Origin: Streptomyces inhibens
GTDB lineage: Bacteria; Actinomycetota; Actinomycetes; Streptomycetales; Streptomycetaceae
DNA length: 32,974 nucleotides
Direction: 5' to 3'
Assembly (NCBI RefSeq): GCF_003389455.1
Contig: NZ_QUAC01000234.1
Span: 21,516 to 54,489, forward strand
In this document: in pieces, positions 1 through 5,963 of the stretch
How the letters are laid out: every line of letters begins with the position of its first letter
Numbering within the stretch: position 1 is the first letter of the stretch
Program-made: the position numbers and the translations under genes
The notes under the pieces: model-generated
Seen by the model: the letters and a program-made list of their open reading frames with translations, nothing else
Databases searched by the model: none
Told to the model about the DNA's origin: nothing

Positions 1-270
1 ACTTTCCGCGAAGGCAGTTCGCAGGTCGGAGCGGCTGTTGAGGAAGACCTCAGCCAGGATCTCGTCGTGACGAAGCACCTCACGACGTCTCATGCCGTGA
101 TCGGGGAGAAGGACTGTGATGTCGAGGTCACTGTTGGGAGTGGACTGACCGCGTGCGGCCGAACCGCCCAGCACCGCGCCGATCGCTTCCGGATAGCGCG
201 CGGAAACGAGTCGGCTGGCCGCACGGACGTCTGCCGCTGCCTCGTTGGAACCGAGCCGGAGGCCTGACAT
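1..270 (-). CDS. Nucleotidyltransferase-domain protein, N-terminal 90 residues (cut by window edge)
   Basis: Reading the minus strand from an ATG at 270-268 gives 90 uninterrupted residues that run off the window. Residues 35-41 read GGSAARG and are followed by SDLDI with aspartates at 48 and 50. This is the GS...DxD signature of the polymerase-beta-like nucleotidyltransferase fold, in which the two aspartates bind the catalytic metals. Members include aminoglycoside nucleotidyltransferases, MNT-type antitoxins and many uncharacterised Streptomyces proteins; the substrate cannot be told from this part. The C-terminal half lies outside the window. Downstream on the plus strand begins a transposase scar, so the gene sits at the border of the mosaic region. 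Confidence 0.8.
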   Translation of the reverse strand, partial: MSGLRLGSNEAAADVRAASRLVSARYPEAIGAVLGGSAARGQSTPNSDLDITVLLPDHGMRRREVLRHDEILAEVFLNSRSDLRTAFAES

Positions 271-323
271 TCCTGTATGGGGATGCGGCTGGGGATTCAT
301 GGCCGTCATCGTGCCAGGTCAGG

Positions 324-425
324 CTAGGACCGCATCGTCCAACTGTCGGTGCGAGATCCTTTGTGGGTCAGGCGCTTGGTCATCACGGTGATGAGCGCCC
401 AGTTGAGACGGGCCCGATGGCGATT
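324..425 (-). pseudogene. 3' scar of an IS5-type transposase
   Basis: On the minus strand this stretch encodes about 33 residues ending in TAG at 326-324. It includes LNWALITVMTKRLT and RTDSW, which match the C-terminus of the intact transposase at 990-1910 almost residue for residue. The DNA match is visible between about 336-410 and 1048-1125. Nothing of the catalytic core remains. It is the tail of a second, diverged copy of the same element family, in the same orientation as the intact one, with the 2H phosphoesterase gene between them. Confidence 0.8.
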
Positions 426-466
426 ATTGGGTCGCAGTCGCCAGGGCTCGTTGGTAGACAGATACG

Positions 467-1003
467 GTGGCAGACGACGGCTCCAGCGAGTTTCAGGCAG
501 GGCAAACGGGACTCATCGTGAAGATCCCCGAGGCCGAGCCCGCTGTTCGTGCGTGGCGCGAACAGCTTGACCCCTCAGCCCGCGCGGGTGTTCCAGCGCA
601 TGTCACGGTGCTCTTCCCGTTCCTCGAAGAGAGCCGCATCGATAGCGCCGTCTGCGCTGCTGTCGGGGAGGTGCTGGAAGGGCACCGGGCCTTTGAGGTT
701 CGGTTCGAGAGCTGTGGACGGTTTCCCGGGGTGCTGTATCTCGTCCCCGAACCGGACACGCAGTTCCGGCAGCTCACTCAGGCGATAGCCGATCGATGGC
801 CACAGACCCCGCCGTTCGGCGGCCAGTTCACAGACGTCATCCCGCACCTGACCGTGGCCCAAGGCCAACAAGCCACTGCCCTGAAGAAGGTTGAGGCCGA
901 CCTCCTCGGCTGTCTCCCCATCACAGCGCGCGTATCGTCGGTAGAACTCATGGTTCACGACGGCACGGGGTGGCATGAGCGAGCGTCCTTCACTCTCCAG
1001 TAA
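467..1003 (+). CDS. 2'-5' RNA ligase-like 2H phosphoesterase
   Basis: A 178-residue protein with the two HxTx motifs that define the 2H phosphoesterase superfamily: H45-V-T47-V followed by LFPF, and H127-L-T129-V. In this family the two histidines act on 2',3'-cyclic or 2'-5' phosphodiester bonds of RNA or nucleotides; the actual substrate is unknown. Length is normal for stand-alone members. The GTG at 467 is chosen because the next in-frame GTG (about 519) would remove the first beta strand (TGLIVKI). There is no clear ribosome site. The last 14 bases overlap the 3' end of the convergent transposase. The gene lies between two same-direction transposase 3' ends, which suggests transfer as cargo. 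Confidence 0.8.
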   Translation: MADDGSSEFQAGQTGLIVKIPEAEPAVRAWREQLDPSARAGVPAHVTVLFPFLEESRIDSAVCAAVGEVLEGHRAFEVRFESCGRFPGVLYLVPEPDTQFRQLTQAIADRWPQTPPFGGQFTDVIPHLTVAQGQQATALKKVEADLLGCLPITARVSSVELMVHDGTGWHERASFTLQ

Positions 1004-1910
1004 TGTCCCGCGCCTGTCGGCGGTCAGTTGAGGGGCTGGGATTCTTCGTCCAGCTGTCGGTACGGGCGCTTTTGCGAGTCAAGCGCTTGGTCATCACCGT
1101 GATGAGTGCCCAGTTCAGGTGGGCTTCGCTGTGTTGAGGCAGACGCTCGTGGTCTCGGACGTTTCGGCGGGCGTTCATCAGCCGGCCGATCGTGCGCTCG
1201 ACCTTCCGTCGTCGCGGCAGAACAACGAAGCCTTCGGCTGTCCGTGGCCGGGCGACGGTCCGCAGGCTGAGCCAGAGCCGGTCGTCAGCCCAGTCGACAA
1301 GCTGGCCGGCATGGGCGGAGTCGGCCCAGACCCGGGTGAGCTGGGGATGGGTGAGGCGGAGGCGCCAGAGCATTTCGCGGGCGGCGTCGCGGTCGGTCAT
1401 GTTGGCGCGCGTCACCATGATCATCATGGGAAGGCCGAGGGTGTCGACGGCGATGTGTCTCCTGCGGCCGTTGACTTTCTTCCCGGCATCGTAGCCGCGG
1501 GTGGTGCTGCCGACGGTGGAGGCGGCCTTGATCGATTGCGAGTCCACGATCAGTGTGACCGGGAAGGGGCAGCGTCCCTTCCCGGTACGGATCCGGCGCC
1601 GCAGCTGATCGCGGATGAAGGTCACCCACCCGCCCCGGTTCCATCGCTGAAAGAATCCGCAGACGGTCTCCCAGGGCGGGAAATCCGCAGGTAGAGCCCG
1701 CCACTTGGCGCCGTTGTCGACGATGTAGCGGATCCCGTCCACGATGTCCCGCCGCAGCCACTTCTCGGGGTGTCCGCCGGTATTGGTCTGACAGGCCGGG
1801 GCGGGCAGCAAAGGCTCGATCAGGGCCCACTCGGCGGCTGTGGTATCGGAGGGGTAGCGGCTGCGGCGGCGGGAACAGGTTCGCATGATGGGCTCGGCAA
1901 TTCTCGTCAT
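990..1910 (-). CDS. IS5-family transposase (DDE), apparently full length
   Basis: A 306-residue DDE transposase. The N-terminal part has AAEWALIEPLLP, typical of the IS5 helical domain. The likely catalytic triad is D123 (in VDSQSIKAA), D197 (in WADSAHAG) and E238 (in KVERTIGR), with the GYDAGKKVNGRRRHI block between the first two. Starts are possible at 1910 or at 1886 (MRTCSRR). The C-terminus runs on into the end of the 2H phosphoesterase gene; the related scar at 324-425 stops soon after RTDSW, so about 20 C-terminal residues here are probably read-through past the original element. I could not find matching terminal inverted repeats, so mobility is doubtful even though the frame is open. 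Confidence 0.9.
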   Translation of the reverse strand: MTRIAEPIMRTCSRRRSRYPSDTTAAEWALIEPLLPAPACQTNTGGHPEKWLRRDIVDGIRYIVDNGAKWRALPADFPPWETVCGFFQRWNRGGWVTFIRDQLRRRIRTGKGRCPFPVTLIVDSQSIKAASTVGSTTRGYDAGKKVNGRRRHIAVDTLGLPMMIMVTRANMTDRDAAREMLWRLRLTHPQLTRVWADSAHAGQLVDWADDRLWLSLRTVARPRTAEGFVVLPRRRKVERTIGRLMNARRNVRDHERLPQHSEAHLNWALITVMTKRLTRKSARTDSWTKNPSPSTDRRQARDITGE

Positions 1911-1914
1911 CGGG

Positions 1915-2328
1915 CTATTTCGTGAGCTGGGCCAGCGTCGCGCGGACGCCGGTGAGCTGGGCGGATGCGAGTTGGGCCCATTCGTCGTCGGGGTAGCGGG
2001 CCATGTGCGGATCGAGCGTGCCCGTGATCATCCGGGTGAGTCGGCCGAGGATCAGCCGGAATAGCTTCTTCTCGTACTCGACCCGGTCCGCAGGGTCCTC
2101 GGAGAACATGTAGCCGTCCCGGCGTCGCCAGATGTTGGGGGTAAGGTGCTCGGCCGCCCCGACGTCCCGCAGGTGCCGGATCCCGCGTCCGACCTGGGAC
2201 TTCGTCAGACGGGTAGCGATGATGAGCTGTCTGGTCCGAAGGCCGGCGGGGCGGACTTCCATCAGGGCGACGCGGACCAGGTCGCCGTAGTGCTCCGAAA
2301 GCGGCAGGGCCTCCCGGCGGCGTGGCAT
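1915..2328 (-). CDS. Small winged-helix-like DNA-binding protein
   Basis: A 137-residue protein of unassigned family. Residues about 15-75 look like a winged helix: SEHYGDLVRVALMEV, then TRQLIIATRLTKSQVGRGIRHLRDVG, which fits a helix-turn-helix, then a short wing. The rest is helical. It starts 2 bases after the stop of the gene at 2331, so the two are translationally linked. The stop codon lies 4 bases from the transposase start, so the element landed directly behind this gene. The partner gene belongs to a family found on Streptomyces accessory elements, so a regulatory role there is plausible but unproven. Confidence 0.6.
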   Translation of the reverse strand: MPRRREALPLSEHYGDLVRVALMEVRPAGLRTRQLIIATRLTKSQVGRGIRHLRDVGAAEHLTPNIWRRRDGYMFSEDPADRVEYEKKLFRLILGRLTRMITGTLDPHMARYPDDEWAQLASAQLTGVRATLAQLTK

Positions 2329-2330
2329 GA

Positions 2331-2756
2331 CTACTCGCCCTTGAGGAGCTGGGTCAGCTGCTCGTCGAGGGTGAACTCACCGTTGTCGATCGCGGCTTCG
2401 AGCCACTCGGCCCCAGCCCTCACCCTGGCGATTCCGCGGCGAACCGTCTCGCGCTCATCCTCGCTGAACTCCTGGCCCCGGAGCCTGGGGACCAGCCGGC
2501 CCAAGGCGGCTACGAACTGGTGGCAGGATCCCGCCAGGTTCAAGTACTCAACCGTGTGCTCGATCTTGCGGACAGCCGGGGTGCGTTCACGGATCGTCTC
2601 GCGAGTTTGGTCGGAGTTATCGAACTGGGCCCGGTTGACCAGAAACCTGACGGTGTCGTCCCGCATCGTCTCGCGGACGACGTCAGGCCGCCGCAGCAGA
2701 TCGGTGGAGACCTTCTTTGCGACCTCGTCATCCCTGGTGAACTCCTGGATGAGCAT
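2331..2756 (-). pseudogene. C-terminal portion of a DUF6192-like protein, 5' truncated
   Basis: From an internal ATG at 2756 the frame gives 141 residues rich in charged helices: TRDDEVAKKVSTDLLRRPDV, VRFLVNRAQFDN, RRIEHT-like VRKIEHTVEYLNL, and LVPRLRGQEFSEDERETV. From memory this matches the C-terminal half of actinobacterial DUF6192 proteins, which are about twice this length and have an N-terminal DNA-binding-like part. Upstream of residue 1 the frame continues into sequence with no family resemblance, so the 5' half appears lost at a junction near 2760-2775. The stop is 2 bases before the next gene, showing the former operon. Whether the remaining part is still translated is unknown. Confidence 0.6.
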
Positions 2757-2776
2757 CCACCCGGAGGAGATACCCG

Positions 2777-2908
2777 CTACCCCGCGGCGTAGCTGAGGCA
2801 GAACAGGTCCTGGGCACGCTCCAGGTCCCGCTCCGTACGAAGCTGCACCTCCAGATCGCCGGTGCCGTGGTGACCGAGGCGCGTCACGTCCCGGGTGAAC
2901 CCGGGAAC
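2777..2908 (-). pseudogene. C-terminal tail resembling DUF5655 proteins
   Basis: The minus strand encodes about 43 residues with GFTRDVTRLGHHGTGDLEV followed by RDLERAQDLFCLSYAAG and a TAG stop at 2779-2777. This pattern (GHxGTGDLEV, then DLERAK...SY) is the usual C-terminus of DUF5655 proteins and of some restriction-enzyme accessory proteins. The frame stays open upstream to an ATG at 3004 that overlaps the ArsR stop codon as ATGA. However, the first 30 or so codons of that longer frame use poor third positions and resemble nothing, so I treat the tail as a stump joined to unrelated DNA. Confidence 0.5.
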
Positions 2909-3000
2909 GAAGCCAAAAGTCGCGTCTGCGGTAAAGGCAGAGCCGCCCCGGGTGCGAACCAAAGGTGCAGGCTCGAATCGGAAATGCCCCGCTCCCGAGG

Positions 3001-3318
3001 TCATTCCTCCGGCTCGGCTGCCACGATGGCCAGCAATCCAGGAAACCGCCGCTCGAGGTCAGTCCGGCGCAGGCTGGCCATCCGACTGTTACCTCGGGAG
3101 ACCTGCCTGACCAGCCCGGCTTCGCGCAGAATCCGGAAGTGGTGCGTGACGGTCGCCTTGGAGACCGGCAGTGCGAAGGAGCTGCACGTCCGCGCCGTGC
3201 CGTCGGGCTCGGCCGCCAACACACGCACCACTCGGCGGCGCAGGGGATCCGCCAGCGCGGTGAGCACCGAGCCGAGCTCGATCTCCCCGACGGCCGGGTG
3301 GCCTTCGTCGTCGGGCAT
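3001..3318 (-). CDS. ArsR-family transcriptional repressor
   Basis: A 105-residue winged-helix repressor. ALADPLRRRVVRVLA is the usual ArsR first helix, and LPVSKATVTHHFRILREAGLVRQ is the recognition helix region; the wing contains RGNSRMASLRR. No metal-binding cysteine pair is present (one Cys, in ARTCSSF), so it probably senses something other than a metal. GGAGGTG at about 3327-3333 (minus strand) is a good ribosome site for the ATG at 3318. It is divergent from the ABM monooxygenase, and the space between them holds two matching palindromes. It most likely represses both genes. Confidence 0.9.
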   Translation of the reverse strand: MPDDEGHPAVGEIELGSVLTALADPLRRRVVRVLAAEPDGTARTCSSFALPVSKATVTHHFRILREAGLVRQVSRGNSRMASLRRTDLERRFPGLLAIVAAEPEE

Positions 3319-3340
3319 CAGGACACCTCCATCTCCATTC

Positions 3341-3405
3341 AGGTATGACTTGCATCGTACCTACAGACTCGCTAGCGTCATGAAGGTACGAGATTCATCG
3401 TACCT
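3341..3405. promoter_or_regulatory. Twin ArsR operators over the divergent arsR/ABM promoters
   Basis: Two palindromes of the same design: AGGTATGA, 6 bases, TCGTACCT at 3341-3362, and AGGTACGA, 6 bases, TCGTACCT at 3384-3405. Their centres are 43 bases apart, about four helical turns. For the ABM gene, TTGCAT (3350-3355) and TAGCGT (3373-3378) with a 17-base spacer make a fair promoter; its -35 lies in the first palindrome and its start point at the edge of the second. For arsR, TACGAT (3359-3354, minus strand) is a plausible -10 inside the first palindrome. Binding by the ArsR protein is inferred. Confidence 0.75.
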
Positions 3406-3423
3406 ATCCAGGAGAGAACTTTC

Positions 3424-3744
3424 ATGACTCAGCCGCTCACACTCGTCGGCACCGCTCACCCCAAGCCCGAACGCGCCGCAGAGCTGAAACAGCTCCTGCT
3501 CTCATTCGTTGAGCCGACCCGGCAGGAGCCCGGTTGCCTGGAGTATCACTTCCATGAGGACCGCGATGAACCCGGCGTCTTTGTCTTCTACGAGGCATGG
3601 CGCTCTCAGGCTGATCTCGACGCCCACCTGACCCTCCCGCGCATGCGGGCCTTCTGGGAGCAGCGCATGGATTACCTGGAATCCGACCTCGACATCCGTT
3701 TTCTCACCATGCACAGCCCGTACCAGCCCGCCGCCCGGACCTGA
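3424..3744 (+). CDS. Antibiotic biosynthesis monooxygenase (ABM) family, quinol-monooxygenase-like
   Basis: A 106-residue single ABM domain. LVGTAHPKPERAAELKQLLLSFV, then TRQEPGCLEYHFHEDRDEPGVFVFYEAWRSQADLDAHL is the typical YgiN/ABM pattern of a dimeric alpha-beta barrel. Such proteins oxidise quinols or phenolic compounds without a bound cofactor, or protect against them; the substrate is unknown. AGGAGAG at 3410-3416 precedes the ATG at 3424. It is divergent from arsR with shared operators, so expression is probably induced by the ligand of that repressor. The pair forms a self-contained two-gene module within the mosaic region. Confidence 0.88.
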   Translation: MTQPLTLVGTAHPKPERAAELKQLLLSFVEPTRQEPGCLEYHFHEDRDEPGVFVFYEAWRSQADLDAHLTLPRMRAFWEQRMDYLESDLDIRFLTMHSPYQPAART

Positions 3745-3799
3745 CTGCTGACTCTGACAGCCTCTGTGGCGCCGTGCCGAACTTGAGCTTCTCAGCCGG

Positions 3800-3850
3800 C
3801 CTTGCCCCTGCCATGGGAATCGGAAGAGGTCCGGTGAGACAGGGGCAAGG
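3800..3850 (+). terminator. Long-loop inverted repeat downstream of the ABM gene
   Basis: CCTTGCCCCTG (3800-3810) and CAGGGGCAAGG (3840-3850) are perfect 11-base arms around a 29-base loop. The repeat lies 55 bases after the ABM stop and could end its transcript. The rest of 3745-4011 has no coding pattern. It contains a small hairpin (CCCGGC/GCCGGG, 3916-3935) and a diverged direct repeat of 16 bases at 3988-4003 and 4018-4033. Confidence 0.4.
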
Positions 3851-4011
3851 TTCCGCGGGACCGGATGGCGGCCATGCCCCCGCGGATCGTTCGCCTGAAA
3901 GGTGAGCGAATCGGACCCGGCTTATTGAGGCCGGGGGCCGGTTTGGCTGAAACGGGGCACAAATGCTGCCGCTCGGTGCGCGGCGCAGCGAGAATCCGCC
4001 GGTGCGGTTGA

Positions 4012-4170
4012 GATCGAGCGAGAGTCCGCTGGTTTGAAGGCGACAGGGCGGCAGTCGAGTTCGCCTTCACTCCGATCCAGCTCAACCACTCCGACCCCTT
4101 CGGCGCGACCGTCGTCCTGATGGAGGAGGACAGCAACAACATGCGTCTGCCCGAAGCGTTCGCCCGCTGA
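4012..4170 (+). pseudogene. C-terminal stump of an unidentified protein
   Basis: After a stop at 4009-4011 the plus strand is open for 52 codons to TGA at 4168. From about 4030 the codon pattern is strongly coding (third positions nearly all G or C) and reads RWFEGDRAAVEFAFTPIQLN and then GATVVLMEEDSNNMRLPEAFAR. No ATG or ribosome site precedes it, so this looks like the end of a longer protein cut off upstream. I do not recognise the family. The following fragment at 4197 starts 26 bases later with a purine-rich ribosome site, as in an operon. Confidence 0.5.
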
Positions 4171-4196
4171 CTGTGCGTGGAGAGGAAGGGGAGGGC

Positions 4197-4420
4197 GTGT
4201 CCCGCAGTTCCGATGATGACGCAGCGAGCCGAATGAGCGGTGCGGACGAGCAGCTCAGTGCCGACCAGCGGCAGGCAGCCGCGGGTGAGCGGGCAAATCT
4301 CGGTGGCATCCGGCGCACAATCAAGAAGTGGGAGCGGGATCTCACCCGCCGGAGGCGTGTCACCCGCGTGCGCCGTGTGGCACTGGCGGTCGCCGCCGGT
4401 GCCCTGCTGATCGGCCTTGT
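4197..4420 (+). pseudogene. 5' part of a small membrane protein, cut by the resolvase element
   Basis: A GTG at 4197 follows AAGGGGAG (4186-4193). The frame reads a hydrophilic head (MSGADEQLSADQRQAAAGER from 4233), a basic stretch (IKKWERDLTRRRRVTRVRR), then one membrane helix (VALAVAAGALLIGLVRLV). At about 4420 the coding pattern switches to the opposite strand, where the resolvase tail begins. So a single-pass protein with a cytoplasmic basic collar seems to have lost its C-terminal part. Family unknown; the neighbouring stump at 4012-4170 was probably in the same operon. Confidence 0.45.
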
Positions 4421-5023
4421 CCGTCTTGTCGAGGTGCCCGTACACCGTCGAGCGGGGCACGCCGGACATGTCGGCGATCTGCTGGACGGTCTTCTCTCGC
4501 TCGTCGTAGAGCCGTTGGGCGAGCGAGGCCTGGTCCGCGGTGAGCTTCGGCCGGCGCCCGCCGACGCGGCCCCGGGCGCGCGCGGAGGCGAGCCCGTCGT
4601 TGGCGTTCGCCACGATCAGCTCGCGCTGGAGCTCGGCGAGCACGGACAGCACGGACAGCACGGACAGCATCCCGAACATCGCCCGGCCCTCCATCGTGGC
4701 GGTGTCGATGCCCTGCTCGATGACGTGCAGCCCGATCCCGCGCTCGCGCAGGTCGGCGCCAGGGTCACGAAGTGCAGGACGGAGCGGGAGAGCCGGTCGA
4801 GCCGGGTCACCTTCAACGTGTCGCCCTCGCACAGCAGTTGGAGGACGAGATCGAGCTTTGGGCGGGACGCCTTCGCGCCGCTCGCCTTGTCGACGTGGAT
4901 GTTGTCGCGGTCGACGCCGGCCCGCAGCAGGGCGTCAATCTGATGATCGAGGTTCTGGTCGGCGGTCGAGAGCCGTGCGTAGCCGATGAGGATGTGCCGG
5001 AATCCATCGGTCGGACCGTTCAC
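4420..5023 (-). pseudogene. Serine recombinase (resolvase/invertase) with a frameshift
   Basis: The minus strand encodes the N-terminal catalytic domain (HILIGYARLSTADQNLDHQI with the catalytic Ser of RLST, then KVTRLDRLSRSVLHFVTL). It continues in a second frame with GADLRERGIGLHVIEQGIDT, the dimer helix and a C-terminal helix-turn-helix (TVQQIADMSGVPRSTVYGHL). The frames join if one base is added near 4757-4763, where CTGGCGCC would be expected as CTGGGCGCC. This is a single-base deletion or a read error. I chose the GTG at 5023 because the longer frame from 5116 would run through the hairpin at 5087-5118. The C-terminus beyond HLDKT appears replaced by other DNA near 4420. Confidence 0.8.
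4641..4667 (+). repeat. Triplicated 9-base repeat inside the resolvase
   Basis: CACGGACAG occurs three times in direct tandem. In the resolvase it encodes LSVLSVLSV, where related resolvases usually have one LSV before LAELQREL. The two extra copies add six residues to the start of the long dimer helix without changing the frame. This looks like slippage in a gene no longer under selection. Confidence 0.8.
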
Positions 5024-5086
5024 CGACGTTGATTGCCGACTCGAGTTGTCGACACTGCCCACCTGCGGGTTCGTGATCACGGGGGT

Positions 5087-5118
5087 GAGTGTCGGCAGAC
5101 GGTCGTGTGCCGACACTC
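5087..5118 (-). terminator. Perfect hairpin behind the TetR gene
   Basis: GAGTGTCGGCA (5087-5097) and TGCCGACACTC (5108-5118) are perfect 11-base arms around a 10-base loop, 14 bases past the TetR stop codon on the minus strand. Position and stability fit a transcription terminator. It lies just upstream of the resolvase start, so it could instead be part of a recombination site for that enzyme. No U-tract is present, as is usual in Streptomyces. Confidence 0.6.
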
Positions 5119-5131
5119 CCGAGCCGGTCGG

Positions 5132-5791
5132 CTAGCTCGAGCAGATTGCGGCTTCGATTTGGGCGAGTTGGGCAGCGAGGATGTCCTCGAATGCGGCGCG
5201 GCGGTCCGCCCCGAGGGGGCGGACGTCGCGGGCGAAGTGGGCCAGGGCCGGGAAGTGTTCGGGGTCGGCGCCCAGTACCGCCACGCGGAACAGCTCCAAG
5301 CCCTGTTCGTGCTCTTCCGGGGTGACCGCGCCGGCCCCGGCCTCGGAAGCGATCAATGCGGCGATGAGGACCGCGATCCGGTGGTAGCGCACCGGGATCT
5401 CCTCGTCGGGCAGTCCCGACTCGCGCAGCGCCTGTAGCACCTCTTCCATGACCAGCCGGGAACCGGTGCCGCTTGACGCGTAACGTCCCCAGACCGCGGC
5501 GAGCTGGGGCTGCTGACCGAAGGCATCTCTCACGCGCAGGGCCAGGGCCGTGATGCGCTGCTTCCAGTCGCCCTCGGCGCGGTGGCCGTCCATGGCGGCC
5601 AGGAGAATCCGGTCGGCGACCGCGCGCAGCAGTTCGGTCTTGCTGCGGAAGTGCCGGTAGAGGCTGGAGGAATCGGTCCCGAGGGCCGCGGCCAGCTTGC
5701 GCACGCTGAACGAATCCGCGTCGCTCGTGCGCAGCAGCTCCGCCGCCGCATCCAGGATCTCTTCGGTCGACCAACGCCTTCGACCTGCCAT
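5132..5791 (-). CDS. TetR/AcrR-family transcriptional repressor
   Basis: A 219-residue TetR regulator. Residues 8-55 form the DNA-binding domain (STEEILDAAAELL, FSVRKLAAALGTDSSSLYRHFRSKTELLRAV). The C-terminal part is helical, about 150 residues, and probably binds a small ligand. AGGAG sits 6-8 bases before the ATG at 5791. It is divergent from the serine hydrolase at 5964, and a perfect TGCACGC/GCGTGCA palindrome lies in the promoter between them. The pair looks like a local switch in which an unknown ligand releases repression of the hydrolase. Confidence 0.9.
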   Translation of the reverse strand: MAGRRRWSTEEILDAAAELLRTSDADSFSVRKLAAALGTDSSSLYRHFRSKTELLRAVADRILLAAMDGHRAEGDWKQRITALALRVRDAFGQQPQLAAVWGRYASSGTGSRLVMEEVLQALRESGLPDEEIPVRYHRIAVLIAALIASEAGAGAVTPEEHEQGLELFRVAVLGADPEHFPALAHFARDVRPLGADRRAAFEDILAAQLAQIEAAICSS

Positions 5792-5829
5792 CTTGCTCCT
5801 CTCGCCAGATCTCAGCCTAACCTATGCAC

Positions 5830-5857
5830 TTGGCGTTGCACGCACCGCGTGCATAAT
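5830..5857 (+). promoter_or_regulatory. Serine-hydrolase promoter with a TetR-type operator in its spacer
   Basis: TTGGCG (5830-5835) and CATAAT (5852-5857) are 16 bases apart. The perfect palindrome TGCACGC-acc-GCGTGCA (5837-5853) fills the spacer and touches the -10. A wider pair, TATGCAC (from 5823) and GTGCATA, shares its right half. A TetR dimer here would block polymerase. The predicted start point is about 5864. Confidence 0.65.
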
Positions 5858-5863
5858 GAGGAC

Positions 5864-5962
5864 ATGAGCATGCCGGGCGGGCCGGCATGCCACTCGTGCC
5901 CTGTTATCCGGGTCAGGCGACCGATGCGGAGCTCACCCCGGGGAATACGAAAGGACGCATGA
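5864..5962 (+). CDS. Possible leaderless 32-residue upstream ORF
   Basis: An ATG lies 6 bases after the CATAAT -10, at the predicted start point, so the message could begin with the start codon. The frame has 32 codons including PACHSC and a basic tail, and stops at 5962, one base before the GTG of the hydrolase. Its start overlaps a hairpin with arms GCATGCCG (5868-5875) and CGGCATGC (5883-5890). It may be a leader peptide that couples translation to the hydrolase, or chance. No homologue is known to me. Confidence 0.3.
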   Translation: MSMPGGPACHSCPVIRVRRPMRSSPRGIRKDA

Positions 5963-5963
5963 C

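Noticed and set aside
990..1910. Calling a complete IS element with inverted repeats
   Set aside because: I compared the sequence left of 990-1030 with that right of 1886-1920 and found no matching inverted ends, so only the transposase gene is annotated.
2331..3224. Minus-strand frame of 297 codons as one full-length protein
   Set aside because: Its upstream half is antisense-phase reading of the ArsR gene and the DUF5655-like stump. Only the part from about 2756 down resembles a known family.
3792..4832. Open minus-strand frame of 346 codons covering the resolvase tail
   Set aside because: Only the first 130 or so residues match a resolvase. The rest has no family resemblance, poor codon pattern, and coding quality on the opposite strand for part of the way.
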